A stretch of 64,000 nt of DNA from Lachnospiraceae bacterium (lineage in GTDB: Bacteria; Bacillota; Clostridia; Lachnospirales; Lachnospiraceae): the NCBI GenBank assembly GCA_910575105.1, contig CAJTDK010000001.1:1-64000 (forward strand). Direction: 5' to 3'. Both the position numbers and the translations under genes were made by a program. This document shows positions 24,998 to 32,707 of the stretch, one piece after another (the first letter of the stretch is position 1; every line of letters starts with the position of its first letter). Below the pieces are notes generated by a model, which was given only the letters and a program-made list of their open reading frames with translations, was not told the DNA's origin and did no database searches.

Positions 24998-25860
24998 TGA
25001 AAAAAGACATTCAGATAAAAGAGCTAGAAAATAAAAAGTGGCCTATGACTATCCTGCTGCTTATACTTGGAATTGCAATCCTGATCCCTCTGTATATGGC
25101 CTTTGTCATCGCAATCAAGCAGCCTTCTGAGATGACCAACGATATAGCCGGGGCGCTCGCCCTTCCAAAGCATTGGAGCCTTTCAAACTTTACGGAGGCA
25201 ATCCGCGTGACGGACTTCTGGCACACGGCCGGGAACTCCCTGTTCATCACGGTGTGCAGTGTAGTTGCCTGTGTGCTGGTCAGCTCCCTGATCTCCTATG
25301 CGATCGCCAGAAATATGCAGCATAAGAAGATTTATAAATTCTTTTACTACTACCTGGTAAGCGCCATGTTTGTCCCATTTTCTATGCTGATGCTTCCGCT
25401 TGTAAAACAGATGGCGTTTTTCCATCTGGACAACAAGATCGGCGTCATCTTTCTGTACATTGTATTTAATATGGCGATGAATACTCTGCTGTACGTGGGG
25501 TACCTGAAAAATATCCCTGTAAGCCTGGAGGAGTCCGCCTACATTGACGGAGCCACTACATGGAGCGTATTCTGGCGGATCATCTTCCCGCTGCTTAAAC
25601 CGATGCATGCCACCGTAGCGGTCCTGACCGCCCTGGCTGCATGGAATGATGTGCTGCTTCCTCTGGTCATGCTCAGCGGCGGAGACGGTAAGGATACGAC
25701 TCTCCCGCTGGCACAGATGATGTTCCAGTCCCAATTCGGCACAAACTATAACCTGGCATTTGCCTCATATATCCTCGCCCTGCTTCCGATACTGATTTTC
25801 TATCTGATCGCACAGAAGCAGATCATCAACGGAGTTACCAACGGGGCAGTCAAAGGCTGA
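24997..25860 (+). CDS. sugar ABC permease, MalG-like
   Basis: A 287-aa permease, the MalG-type partner, with N-terminal helix WPMTILLLILGIAILIPLYMAFVIA and the EAA loop EESAYIDGATTWSVFWRIIFPLLKP near residue 180. Its ATG overlaps the stop of the previous gene (TAATG). It ends the operon and is followed by a terminator hairpin. Confidence 0.9.
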   Translation: MKKDIQIKELENKKWPMTILLLILGIAILIPLYMAFVIAIKQPSEMTNDIAGALALPKHWSLSNFTEAIRVTDFWHTAGNSLFITVCSVVACVLVSSLISYAIARNMQHKKIYKFFYYYLVSAMFVPFSMLMLPLVKQMAFFHLDNKIGVIFLYIVFNMAMNTLLYVGYLKNIPVSLEESAYIDGATTWSVFWRIIFPLLKPMHATVAVLTALAAWNDVLLPLVMLSGGDGKDTTLPLAQMMFQSQFGTNYNLAFASYILALLPILIFYLIAQKQIINGVTNGAVKG

Positions 25861-25871
25861 TCTATACAAAA

Positions 25872-25911
25872 AGCATCCGATATATCCGCGGTTTTGGATA
25901 TGCCGGATGCT
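25872..25911. terminator. terminator between the sugar operon and porB
   Basis: AGCATCCGATATATCC pairs with GGATATGCCGGATGCT around a short loop. The T-run is weak (CTTGTTACTTT). It separates the convergent ABC and por operons. Confidence 0.65.
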
Positions 25912-25932
25912 CTTGTTACTTTATTTGATCAT

Positions 25933-26865
25933 CTACTTAGAGCACCTAAACAAAAGCTCCTCCCATCTGCGGTCTACTTCCTTCTGGAACTCTTCAATCA
26001 GATACTCGTTCCCCTTCTTGAACAGATGCTTAAACCGTCCCTGGGGCTTAAGGAAATCTTCTATGGGCAGTTTCTTTTTCGGCTCGTGATTTAAGATCCA
26101 CTTGCCCTCCGCCACTTCAAACAGCGGCCAGTAGCAGGTCTCGACGCCAAGCTTGCAGATCTCCATAATATCCGGCGTGTTGTATCTCCAACCTCTCGGG
26201 CACGGCGCCATGATATTGAGGAATGCCGCTCCCGGCGTATAGATGGCTTTTTCCGACTTCACATGAAGATCCTTAAAGTTCTGCACAAAGGTCGTCTGCG
26301 CCACATAAGGAACGTCATGGGCCGCGATGATCGCCGCCAGGTCCTTGCGGTTCTGTGGCTTTCCGTTGCTGGCGCTTCCCACCGGCGTGGTCGTCGTATC
26401 CGCATACATCGGTGTCGCAGAAGAACGCTGGATACCGGTATTCATATAAGCGCCATTGTCATAGCAGACGTATACCATATCATGGTTTCTCTCCATCGCC
26501 CCGGAGAGAGACTGGAAGCCGATATCGTATGTACCGCCGTCGCCGCCGAAGGTGATGAATTTATATGTCTCCTTAAGCTTTCCCTTTTTCTTTAATGCTT
26601 TGTATGCGCCCTCTACGCCGCTTAAAGTCGCGCCCGCATTTTCAAAAGCATTATGGATATAGCTGTCCTCCCAAGATGTGTAAGGGTAGGTAAACGTGGA
26701 CACCTCAAGGCAGCCTGTGGCATTGCCGATCACCGCCTTATCGCCCTCGTGAAGCCCGCGCAGCACGTTCCTTACCGCGATAGTGCCACCGCAGCCGGCG
26801 CACATTCTGTGTCCCGGAGCAAGACGTTCCGGTTTGTTCATGGTTTCTTTAAAATTGTAACTCAA
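25933..26865 (-). CDS. porB: 2-oxoacid (pyruvate):ferredoxin oxidoreductase, beta subunit
   Basis: A 310-aa TPP-binding beta subunit: HRMCAGCGGTIAVRNVLRG near the N-terminus (cluster and TPP contacts), GNATGCLEVSTFTYPYTSWEDS, the TPP/Mg motif GDGGTYDIGFQSLSGAMER, NNGAYMNTGIQRSSATP-like DNGAYMNTGIQ, and LNIMAPCPRGWRY. Together with alpha, gamma and delta it oxidises pyruvate (or another 2-oxoacid) to an acyl-CoA with reduction of ferredoxin, a central step in anaerobic metabolism. Last gene of the porCDAB operon, 14 nt after porA. Confidence 0.9.
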   Translation of the reverse strand: MSYNFKETMNKPERLAPGHRMCAGCGGTIAVRNVLRGLHEGDKAVIGNATGCLEVSTFTYPYTSWEDSYIHNAFENAGATLSGVEGAYKALKKKGKLKETYKFITFGGDGGTYDIGFQSLSGAMERNHDMVYVCYDNGAYMNTGIQRSSATPMYADTTTTPVGSASNGKPQNRKDLAAIIAAHDVPYVAQTTFVQNFKDLHVKSEKAIYTPGAAFLNIMAPCPRGWRYNTPDIMEICKLGVETCYWPLFEVAEGKWILNHEPKKKLPIEDFLKPQGRFKHLFKKGNEYLIEEFQKEVDRRWEELLFRCSK

Positions 26866-26879
26866 CGTATCCGTCCCTC

Positions 26880-28061
26880 CTATTCTCTGATCCCCATATA
26901 ACGGTAGGTCTCGCCTGCATCGTCATCGTCTATGATCTGCTTAAGATCTGCAAATACCTTCTCCATATCCTCTACCCGAACGTCACGACCGCCAAGTCCG
27001 TAGACGATATTGATTGCATAGGCAGTGGATCTTGCGCGAAACAGCGCCGCCATCACGTCAGCGCCCAGCGGTCCGCCATGGTTCGTGTAACCTTCCGCAC
27101 GGTCCATGACTGCGACAGCCTTCACGCCCTTAAGCGCCTCCGCGATTCTTTCGGCCGGGAACGGGCGGAACAGGCGGATCTTAAGAAGGCCTACCTTCTC
27201 GCCTTTTTCCCTCAGTCTGTCGACGGCATCCTTGGTCGTCCCTGCCGCCGAGCCGATCATCACCACCGCCCGCTCGGCATCCTCCATCCGGTACGTCTCG
27301 AACAGCCCGTACGCTCTTCCCGACAGCGCCTCAAACTCCTCTGCCACATCAAGGACAACCTGCTCTACCGCTTTCATGCCCTCTGCCTGGCTGCGCTTTG
27401 CCTCCATGTAATAATCCGTGACCGAATAAGGCCCAACTGCCATCGGGCATTCCGGATTCAGCAGGTAATTCTCCGGCTCATACTCGCCGACGAATCCTTT
27501 TACCTCTTCATCCTCTAAAAGTTCGATATTTTCCACCGCATGGCTGGTGATAAAGCCGTCCTGGCAGATCATGATCGGAAGCCTGACATCCTTGTGCTCA
27601 GATATACGGAATGCCTGCACCATATTGTCATAAGCTTCCTGGTTATTTTCCGCATAAACCTGAATCCAGCCGGCGTCCCTCGCGCCCATGCTGTCCGAAT
27701 GGTCACAGTTGATATTGATCGGGCCGGAAAGCGCGCGGTTAACCAGCGCTAACGCCAGCGGAAGCCGGTTGGACGCCGCGATGTATAACTCCTCCCACAT
27801 ATAGGCAAGCCCGCAGGAGGAGGTGGCCGTAAGGCTCCTTGCGCCTGCCGCCGAAGCGCCGATAGCCGCGCTCATAGAACTGTGCTCACTCTCTACGGGA
27901 ATAAATTCTGTATCTACCAGCCCGTCCGCCGCAAAGGAAGCAAAATACTGCGGGATCTCCGTGGACGGAGTGATGGGAAACGCCGGAAATACATCCGGGT
28001 TGATCTGACGAAGCGCGATCGCAACGGCTTCATTTCCTGATAAACGTTCTCTCTTTGCCAT
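26880..28061 (-). CDS. porA: 2-oxoacid (pyruvate):ferredoxin oxidoreductase, alpha subunit
   Basis: A 393-aa alpha subunit: LSGNEAVAIALRQINPDVFPAFPITPSTEIPQ, VESEHSSMSAAIGASAAGARSLTATSSCGLAYM, the substrate region NCDHSDSMGARDAGWIQVYAENNQEAYD, and domain II with GSAAGTTKDAVDRLREKGEKVGLLKIRLFRPFP. It begins one base after porD. The tail is slightly acidic (IIDDDDAGETYRYMGIRE). Confidence 0.92.
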   Translation of the reverse strand: MAKRERLSGNEAVAIALRQINPDVFPAFPITPSTEIPQYFASFAADGLVDTEFIPVESEHSSMSAAIGASAAGARSLTATSSCGLAYMWEELYIAASNRLPLALALVNRALSGPININCDHSDSMGARDAGWIQVYAENNQEAYDNMVQAFRISEHKDVRLPIMICQDGFITSHAVENIELLEDEEVKGFVGEYEPENYLLNPECPMAVGPYSVTDYYMEAKRSQAEGMKAVEQVVLDVAEEFEALSGRAYGLFETYRMEDAERAVVMIGSAAGTTKDAVDRLREKGEKVGLLKIRLFRPFPAERIAEALKGVKAVAVMDRAEGYTNHGGPLGADVMAALFRARSTAYAINIVYGLGGRDVRVEDMEKVFADLKQIIDDDDAGETYRYMGIRE

Positions 28062-28062
28062 C

Positions 28063-28368
28063 CTAATTCACCCCTTCCATCGTGATCGCACCGAATGGGC
28101 ATGCCTTTACGCAGATGCCGCATCCCTTGCAGTGCTCATAATCAAATTCTCCCCGCTTCATCTCCGTCACCGGAATCGAGCTGTCCGGGCATACGGGAAC
28201 ACAGAGCAAGCATTGTTTACATTTATCCGCAATAAACTGCGGCTTATTGTTGGACCATTCGCCGGTGTTGAACGCTCTTGACGTTCCTGCCCCGGCGACG
28301 ATCATCCCCTCGGTCAGATCCTGCCACTTCGTCTTTAATCCTAATTTACTGATATCTGTCGCCATCAC
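28063..28368 (-). CDS. porD: 2-oxoacid:ferredoxin oxidoreductase, delta (2[4Fe-4S]) subunit
   Basis: A 101-aa ferredoxin-like delta subunit with two cluster motifs: CKQCLLCVPVCPDSSI (near residue 46) and CKGCGICVKACPFGAI (near residue 80). It relays electrons from the TPP site to ferredoxin. Its start overlaps the porC stop by 4 nt (ATGA). Confidence 0.92.
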   Translation of the reverse strand: MMATDISKLGLKTKWQDLTEGMIVAGAGTSRAFNTGEWSNNKPQFIADKCKQCLLCVPVCPDSSIPVTEMKRGEFDYEHCKGCGICVKACPFGAITMEGVN

Positions 28369-28937
28369 TGCACCTCCTTAAGCGCCATCTCAAGCGCCTT
28401 CATATTGCCCTCGATCACTTCCGGCTTGCTGGCAAACTTGTGGTCAAAAGACGCTCTCATCTCTTTTAAAAATATCTCTTCGTCCATAATTCCCGCCACC
28501 TTAACGATCGCAGCCAGAAGCGGCGTGTTGGGGAAATATCTCCCGATCGTGGCAAGAGATACCTTTTTTGCATCAATCGTATATACCTTTCCCTTATATC
28601 CTTTCAGGTGCGGGATGATCTCCTCCTTCGGGCGCTCCGTATTGATCAGGATCGCGCCGTCTTCCTTAAGCCCGCTTGTCACGTCAACCGCCTCAAGGAG
28701 CGACTCATCTACAACAACGACGTATTGCGGGTCATAAATATTCGAATGCGCACGGATCACGGTATCGCTGATCCGGTTGTACGCAGTGATCGGCGCTCCC
28801 ATGCGCTCCGGGCCATACTCAGGAAAGCCCTGCACATATTTTCCGGTCTGGAAAGCTACATCCGCCAAAAGCAGAGCAGCCGTCTTGGCACCCTGGCCGC
28901 CCCGGCCGTGCCATCTGATCTCTGTGTGGTTACTCAT
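28365..28937 (-). CDS. porC: 2-oxoacid:ferredoxin oxidoreductase, gamma subunit
   Basis: A 190-aa gamma subunit: EIRWHGRGGQGAKTAALLLADVAF near the start (the GRGGQG loop), QGFPEYGPERMGAPITAYNRI, YVVVVDESLLEAVDV and ALGRYFPNTPLLAAIVKV-like TIGRYFPNTPLLAAI. The start at 28937 follows GAAAGGAAG; the frame is open further upstream without a better site. First gene of the operon. Confidence 0.9.
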   Translation of the reverse strand: MSNHTEIRWHGRGGQGAKTAALLLADVAFQTGKYVQGFPEYGPERMGAPITAYNRISDTVIRAHSNIYDPQYVVVVDESLLEAVDVTSGLKEDGAILINTERPKEEIIPHLKGYKGKVYTIDAKKVSLATIGRYFPNTPLLAAIVKVAGIMDEEIFLKEMRASFDHKFASKPEVIEGNMKALEMALKEVQ

Positions 28938-29152
28938 TTCCTTCTTCCTTTCTTTCGTCCTTCTTCTAACACGTGCAAAATCACGCGTCATCTGCGCTGC
29001 GGTCGCACAGATGCGGCAGAACACGCATTAACAGTATTTTATCGTATTAATGTAGCGATGTAAACAGGAAGTTTAAGGCTTTACCCCTTTTATACAATCT
29101 GTTATGATGAAAATGTAATACTAATACGTATATAGCAGTAAGAAAGCAGGTG

Positions 29153-29235
29153 ATCATGAAAACGAACTGTTAGATTACTTCATTAAGGTCACTGCTGCAA
29201 AATTATCATCTATGGGTGTAAATGTAGAAGAATGA
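29153..29235 (+). other. short coding-like remnant
   Basis: The frame ending TGA near 29235 reads NELLDYFIKVTAAKLSSMGVNVEE, which looks like the end of a once-coding sequence; ATG-TAG out of frame just upstream shows that it is broken. I cannot name the gene. The rest of the 29025-29320 stretch shows nothing else. Confidence 0.25.
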
Positions 29236-29320
29236 GTCATGTTGCCCTTTGAAATTTTTTCAAAAAAAGGATATAGATACAAGGGAAATAATAATCAGCA
29301 TGGGAAAGGATGGCATTTTT

Positions 29321-29563
29321 ATGACATTGATAAAAGAGACAGCGGTTGAAATGATACAACGGATGCCGGATGACAATATGCTTTATGTGATTAATATTTT
29401 ACAGAATTTAGAGGCGATGTCTGGGGACAAGGAAAAAGACAGGCAGAAAGCCAGAACGGTGCTTGAGAATATTTTAAGCATAGAACGAAGATTGCCGGAG
29501 GGTTTTGACCCTCAAAAAGAACTTAATGAGGCGGGGATGGAAAAGTATGGTAATATTAGTTGA
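29321..29563 (+). CDS. antitoxin-like partner of a PIN-domain toxin
   Basis: An 80-aa protein, MTLIKETAVEMIQRMPDDNML..., helical and charged, ending LPEGFDPQKELNEAGMEKYGNIS. Small proteins of this type precede PIN-domain toxin genes in Clostridia, and the PIN gene here starts 17 nt before this gene ends. ATG 29321 follows GGGAAAGGATGG. It appears intact while its toxin partner is destroyed, a usual pattern of decay. Confidence 0.6.
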   Translation: MTLIKETAVEMIQRMPDDNMLYVINILQNLEAMSGDKEKDRQKARTVLENILSIERRLPEGFDPQKELNEAGMEKYGNIS

Positions 29564-29803
29564 TACGAATATTATTTTAGACGTGCTGCTTTACAGGGAA
29601 CCTTATGCATAGCAGGCGCGCATGATTATGGCAGGATGTGCAGAAGGAAAGGTTGCTGGGTACTTGGCGGCGCATAGCATTCCGAATTTGTTTTATATTC
29701 TGAGGAAAACGTACACACAGAAAGAAAGGCGGATGTTTATAAAAAACCTCTGTGAAATATTCCGAATATCCGAGCTGAATGAAACTGTCATTTCTGGTCA
29801 GTG
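29547..29803 (+). pseudogene. PIN-domain ribonuclease toxin, broken
   Basis: The frame from ATG 29547 reads MVILVDTNIILDVLLYREPYA, the classic PIN start with the catalytic Asp in VDTNIILD, then hits TAG (29610-29612). It continues in the same frame as QARMIMAGCAEGKVAGYLAAHSIPNLFYILR... and stops being PIN-like at about 29800, where IS200 transposase sequence begins. There are thus two lesions: a premature stop and a truncation. Confidence 0.75.
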
Positions 29804-29932
29804 GGATATTATGTGAGTACAGTAGGATTAAATGAAGCCACAATAAAGAAATATATCCAGAAACAGGAGAAAGCGGATATCATGCAGGATAAACTCAGTG
29901 TAAAAGAATACGAAGACCCTTTTAAGGATTAG
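29804..29932 (+). pseudogene. IS200/IS605-family TnpA C-terminal remnant
   Basis: The frame from 29804 reads GYYVSTVGLNEATIKKYIQ and ends SVKEYEDPFKD-stop. This matches the C-terminus of IS200-type Y1 transposases, including the helix that carries YY-STVG and the EYEDPF tail. The first about 110 residues with the HUH motif and catalytic Tyr are missing. It abuts the PIN toxin remnant, so a deletion joined the two. Confidence 0.7.
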
Positions 29933-29934
29933 GC

Positions 29935-30128
29935 TGAGTAATACAAACGCCCCTTAAGGGGCAGCGACGAGTCAAAAGCAATGTGGCTTGAACGGAGCCT
30001 TGGGAAGGTTGCGGAGGGCAGACTTCCCATGGCGTAAAAAGAGAGAGCCAAGCGCCTTGAAGCGCGGCCAAGTAGGGCGGGCTTAGAGCCCGCGTCCCGA
30101 GCCACCCGTTTTACGGATGGAGGCGACT
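29935..30128 (+). ncRNA. candidate structured RNA / IS200-type right end
   Basis: A 190-nt GC-rich stretch with no credible ORF and several hairpins: GCCCC-TTAA-GGGGC (about 29950), GCGC-CTTGAA-GCGC (about 30049), GCGGGCT-TAG-AGCCCGC (about 30078) and CCACCCG-TTTTA-CGGATGG (about 30101). It lies between an IS200 TnpA tail and a DDE transposase tail. It may be an IS right end or an omegaRNA/HEARO-like guide-RNA scaffold left without its nuclease gene. I cannot decide which by eye. Confidence 0.35.
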
Positions 30129-30131
30129 GCC

Positions 30132-30302
30132 CGCTCAAAAAACAAAGGAGAAAAATTTCGCCGGTTTAATTATCGATCTACGGAAAAAGTATACAAAGAA
30201 TTTATGCTGTATGCGATTGGCCGGAATATAAATAAATATCACCGTTTTCTGCATGATAAAATACATAAATTCGAAGGGAAAACAGAGGAGAAAGCTACAT
30301 AG
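30132..30302 (+). pseudogene. DDE transposase C-terminal fragment (IS1182-like)
   Basis: About 57 residues, RSKNKGEKFRRFNYRSTEKV... LYAIGRNINKYHRF, resembling the C-terminus of IS1182/IS4-type DDE transposases (F-R-R-F...G/S-x-x-x-V...YAIG-N). There is no N-terminus or catalytic triad. The homology starts exactly where the structured region ends, so that element was probably inserted into this transposase gene. Confidence 0.6.
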
Positions 30303-30344
30303 GAAAAGATTACTTCTGAAATGAGCTGTTTATCTTTTCCAACA

Positions 30345-31574
30345 TTAAGTAACAGGGGATGCCATCATATAGCTATCTTCCGGCCGACCCGTTCTTTTTA
30401 AGAAATCCTTCATTTCCTGCATGATTGTATCTAACATCGGGCAGGCGATCAAAAAGGCATATTCCTGACGAAGTATATGCTCGGCAGGCTCTGTGGCCAG
30501 GCCGTGAAAATCCAGTTTCCGGTATTTATCATATACATGTATCAGCCGCGCTTCTGGATAATATTCCGATATGTACTGATAAAAGCTCTCTGCAAGCACA
30601 CTGACTCCCCACAAAGAATATTGAAAATCCCTGCCATATTTCTCAACTGCCTTTTCAATCAGAGGAATCGTTTTCGACAATGCCGTCACGCCTTTTCTTT
30701 TCGGACGTCCGCAATAGAAATTATGAATTCTCCTACAGGTAGTTTCCATCTCAAAAACTGCCCTAAGCCGTACAGCGATCAATTCCTTCATCATTTCTTT
30801 ATATTCTTCCAATTCGGCTGGCTGAGGATTCCAGTCTATCTTTCCATATTGCGGCTTGTCATAGACGGGGATGAAACGATCGCACCAGGTATATCTGCTG
30901 GGAAAGTCGTTCTTGCAAAAGATTACTGGAATCCCCATTGCCATACATGGAATTGCCGCATGAAGCCTTGACGTAATGACAAGTCTTGCCGAATCTGCAT
31001 ATTGTTCAAGAAGTCTCTTCGCATCTTTCCGCAATTCCCCTTCTGGAATCAGATGTGTCACGCGGACAGCTTTCTGCTTTAATTTATCCGGAATATAGCT
31101 TTCAAGCTCGGGCTGTATATCCACTAAATATACTTTTCCATTTTTATTGTATTGCTCCAAGCGCGGAAAACATATGGTAATACATCCATTCAAGTATGCG
31201 CGGATTCCCTTCCGCAGACATTCATTCAACGTATGCTCATCCCTGCATCCAATTGGTTCATGGGCCTTTAACCAGGAAACATCTTCCGGATTGATCGCAC
31301 CATCCAATAATGACCAGCATAAAAAAACAGGAATAACATTTTCTGAAAATGCTTTGGAAATGGAATGGCACTGCGGATACCCCTTTACAACCGGCAGTAT
31401 GACCTTTTCGCCATCATAGCTTGAAATATCCGGTTTATTGATACGTACAATGCTGGTTTGGGAAATTCCCATGTATTGATATATTTCGTCCATTGCTATA
31501 TCAATAATTGTTTCCCCAATATTATTTTTACGATTCGAAATCCTGGATTTTGAATAAATTGAAGCATACTTCAA
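30345..31574 (-). CDS. polysaccharide pyruvyl transferase-family protein
   Basis: A 409-aa protein. Residues 1 to about 250 form a polysaccharide pyruvyl transferase domain (VPVFLCWSLLDG-like VIPVFLCWSLLDGAI, CRDEHTLNECLRKG, RLVITSRLHAAIPCMAMGIPVIFCKND), which would add ketal pyruvate to glycan sugars. A C-terminal domain (about 300-409, QYSLWGVSVLAESFYQYI) looks like a nucleotide-binding Rossmann module. The only start that fits is TTG 31574, preceded by 11 consecutive G, so translation probably varies with tract length. Last gene of the glycan operon. Confidence 0.8.
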   Translation of the reverse strand: MKYASIYSKSRISNRKNNIGETIIDIAMDEIYQYMGISQTSIVRINKPDISSYDGEKVILPVVKGYPQCHSISKAFSENVIPVFLCWSLLDGAINPEDVSWLKAHEPIGCRDEHTLNECLRKGIRAYLNGCITICFPRLEQYNKNGKVYLVDIQPELESYIPDKLKQKAVRVTHLIPEGELRKDAKRLLEQYADSARLVITSRLHAAIPCMAMGIPVIFCKNDFPSRYTWCDRFIPVYDKPQYGKIDWNPQPAELEEYKEMMKELIAVRLRAVFEMETTCRRIHNFYCGRPKRKGVTALSKTIPLIEKAVEKYGRDFQYSLWGVSVLAESFYQYISEYYPEARLIHVYDKYRKLDFHGLATEPAEHILRQEYAFLIACPMLDTIMQEMKDFLKRTGRPEDSYMMASPVT

Positions 31575-31576
31575 TT

Positions 31577-31587
31577 CCCCCCCCCCC
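31577..31587 (-). repeat. poly-G (11) tract in the ribosome-binding region
   Basis: Eleven G on the coding strand lie between AGAA and AATTG, where TTG is the presumed start of the pyruvyl transferase gene. The tract overlaps the Shine-Dalgarno position, so slippage would alter the spacing. Upstream AGGAG sits about 35 nt away. Confidence 0.9.
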
Positions 31588-31609
31588 TTCTATTTTTCCT
31601 CGAATCTCC

Positions 31610-32659
31610 TTATAAAATGCCTAAATATGAGAATAGACACTGCTTTTGGGCAGCATATTTTTCAATCTCGGATAAAGATAGAATCTTATCTTTAATGCCA
31701 TAAACAAACTCCTGTCTCACTGCCAGATTCCGAAACATCGGATCGGCATCCCGTTTCAGTGTATCTGTCCATACCGGATCATTGAAAACTTTCTCCAGCA
31801 ATCCCAGTTTCTTTTCCGTATCCATCTCTCCGGCAAATATATTTCCAACCGCTTCATCCACAAGCGAAAGGTATATTGCATAGAGAAAATCCTCATTCAA
31901 CTTAGAAACCGGTCCGTAATACTCCAGATATTCTTTTGTCGCTGTCCATAAATCCCGGTAGCTGCTCAGACCATCTTCAATATTTCTATGAGAAAGAGAA
32001 TTATGATATTGATAATACTTATACATGGCCTTACCATAGATACCTATACGATCCGCTTTCTGGAACATATTCAATGTCCATATCGTATCATTACAAGTTC
32101 TTGCTTTTCCGGGAGGTCTTGCATAATCAGCCGATTTTAAAAACGAGGAAGAATACAATTTCCCCCATAAATAAGAAATAAAGCCTCTATAGTTAATAAA
32201 TTCATCTTTAAACCTGCTGCCATAGACAATCAGATTATTTTCCAGCACTTTATGTTTTTCGATTTTACCGGTATTTCCATTAATCATATCATAGCCGCCG
32301 GCAGCAATATCCAAACTGTATTCCTCAGAGAACCGAACCATATTTCTAAGAAAATCTAAAGTATAGGCATCATCCGCATCACACCACATAATATAATCGG
32401 CGTTAGTAACATTGATGATCGTACGAAAAATTGCCCAGCCATTTGTAGGATCATTTTTACTGACATTTAGCGGCACAATACGCTTATCGCTTTTAGCATA
32501 TCTTAACATAATGTCCCATGTCTGATCATCAGACCCATTATCAAGAATATAATATTCCAGATCCCTGAATGTCTGGTTTAGAATGCTTTCTATCGCCCTG
32601 CCTAACGTCGCCTGGGCATTGTACGCCATTGTAAAAACATTTACTTTAACCTTACCCAT
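31610..32659 (-). CDS. GT2 glycosyltransferase
   Basis: A 349-aa family-2 glycosyltransferase (GT-A): NVFTMAYNAQATLGRAIESILNQTF, YYILDNGSDDQTWDIM, the metal-binding WCDADDAYTLDFL (DxD) near residue 93, and the acceptor-side HRNIEDGLSSYRDLW. It is a close paralogue of the gene at 36309: start, DxD region and C-terminal halves align almost throughout. It adds a sugar to the surface glycan; donor unknown. The next gene follows after 35 nt containing the poly-G tract. Confidence 0.88.
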   Translation of the reverse strand: MGKVKVNVFTMAYNAQATLGRAIESILNQTFRDLEYYILDNGSDDQTWDIMLRYAKSDKRIVPLNVSKNDPTNGWAIFRTIINVTNADYIMWCDADDAYTLDFLRNMVRFSEEYSLDIAAGGYDMINGNTGKIEKHKVLENNLIVYGSRFKDEFINYRGFISYLWGKLYSSSFLKSADYARPPGKARTCNDTIWTLNMFQKADRIGIYGKAMYKYYQYHNSLSHRNIEDGLSSYRDLWTATKEYLEYYGPVSKLNEDFLYAIYLSLVDEAVGNIFAGEMDTEKKLGLLEKVFNDPVWTDTLKRDADPMFRNLAVRQEFVYGIKDKILSLSEIEKYAAQKQCLFSYLGIL

Positions 32660-32707
32660 TCTTTCTACCCCAACGCATGAACGGACTCCTCACCGGTCTG
32701 GTCCGTC

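Noticed and set aside
30117-30302. Start of an IscB-type nuclease after the structured RNA
   Set aside because: The encoded residues resemble a DDE transposase C-terminus and do not match the IscB N-terminus.
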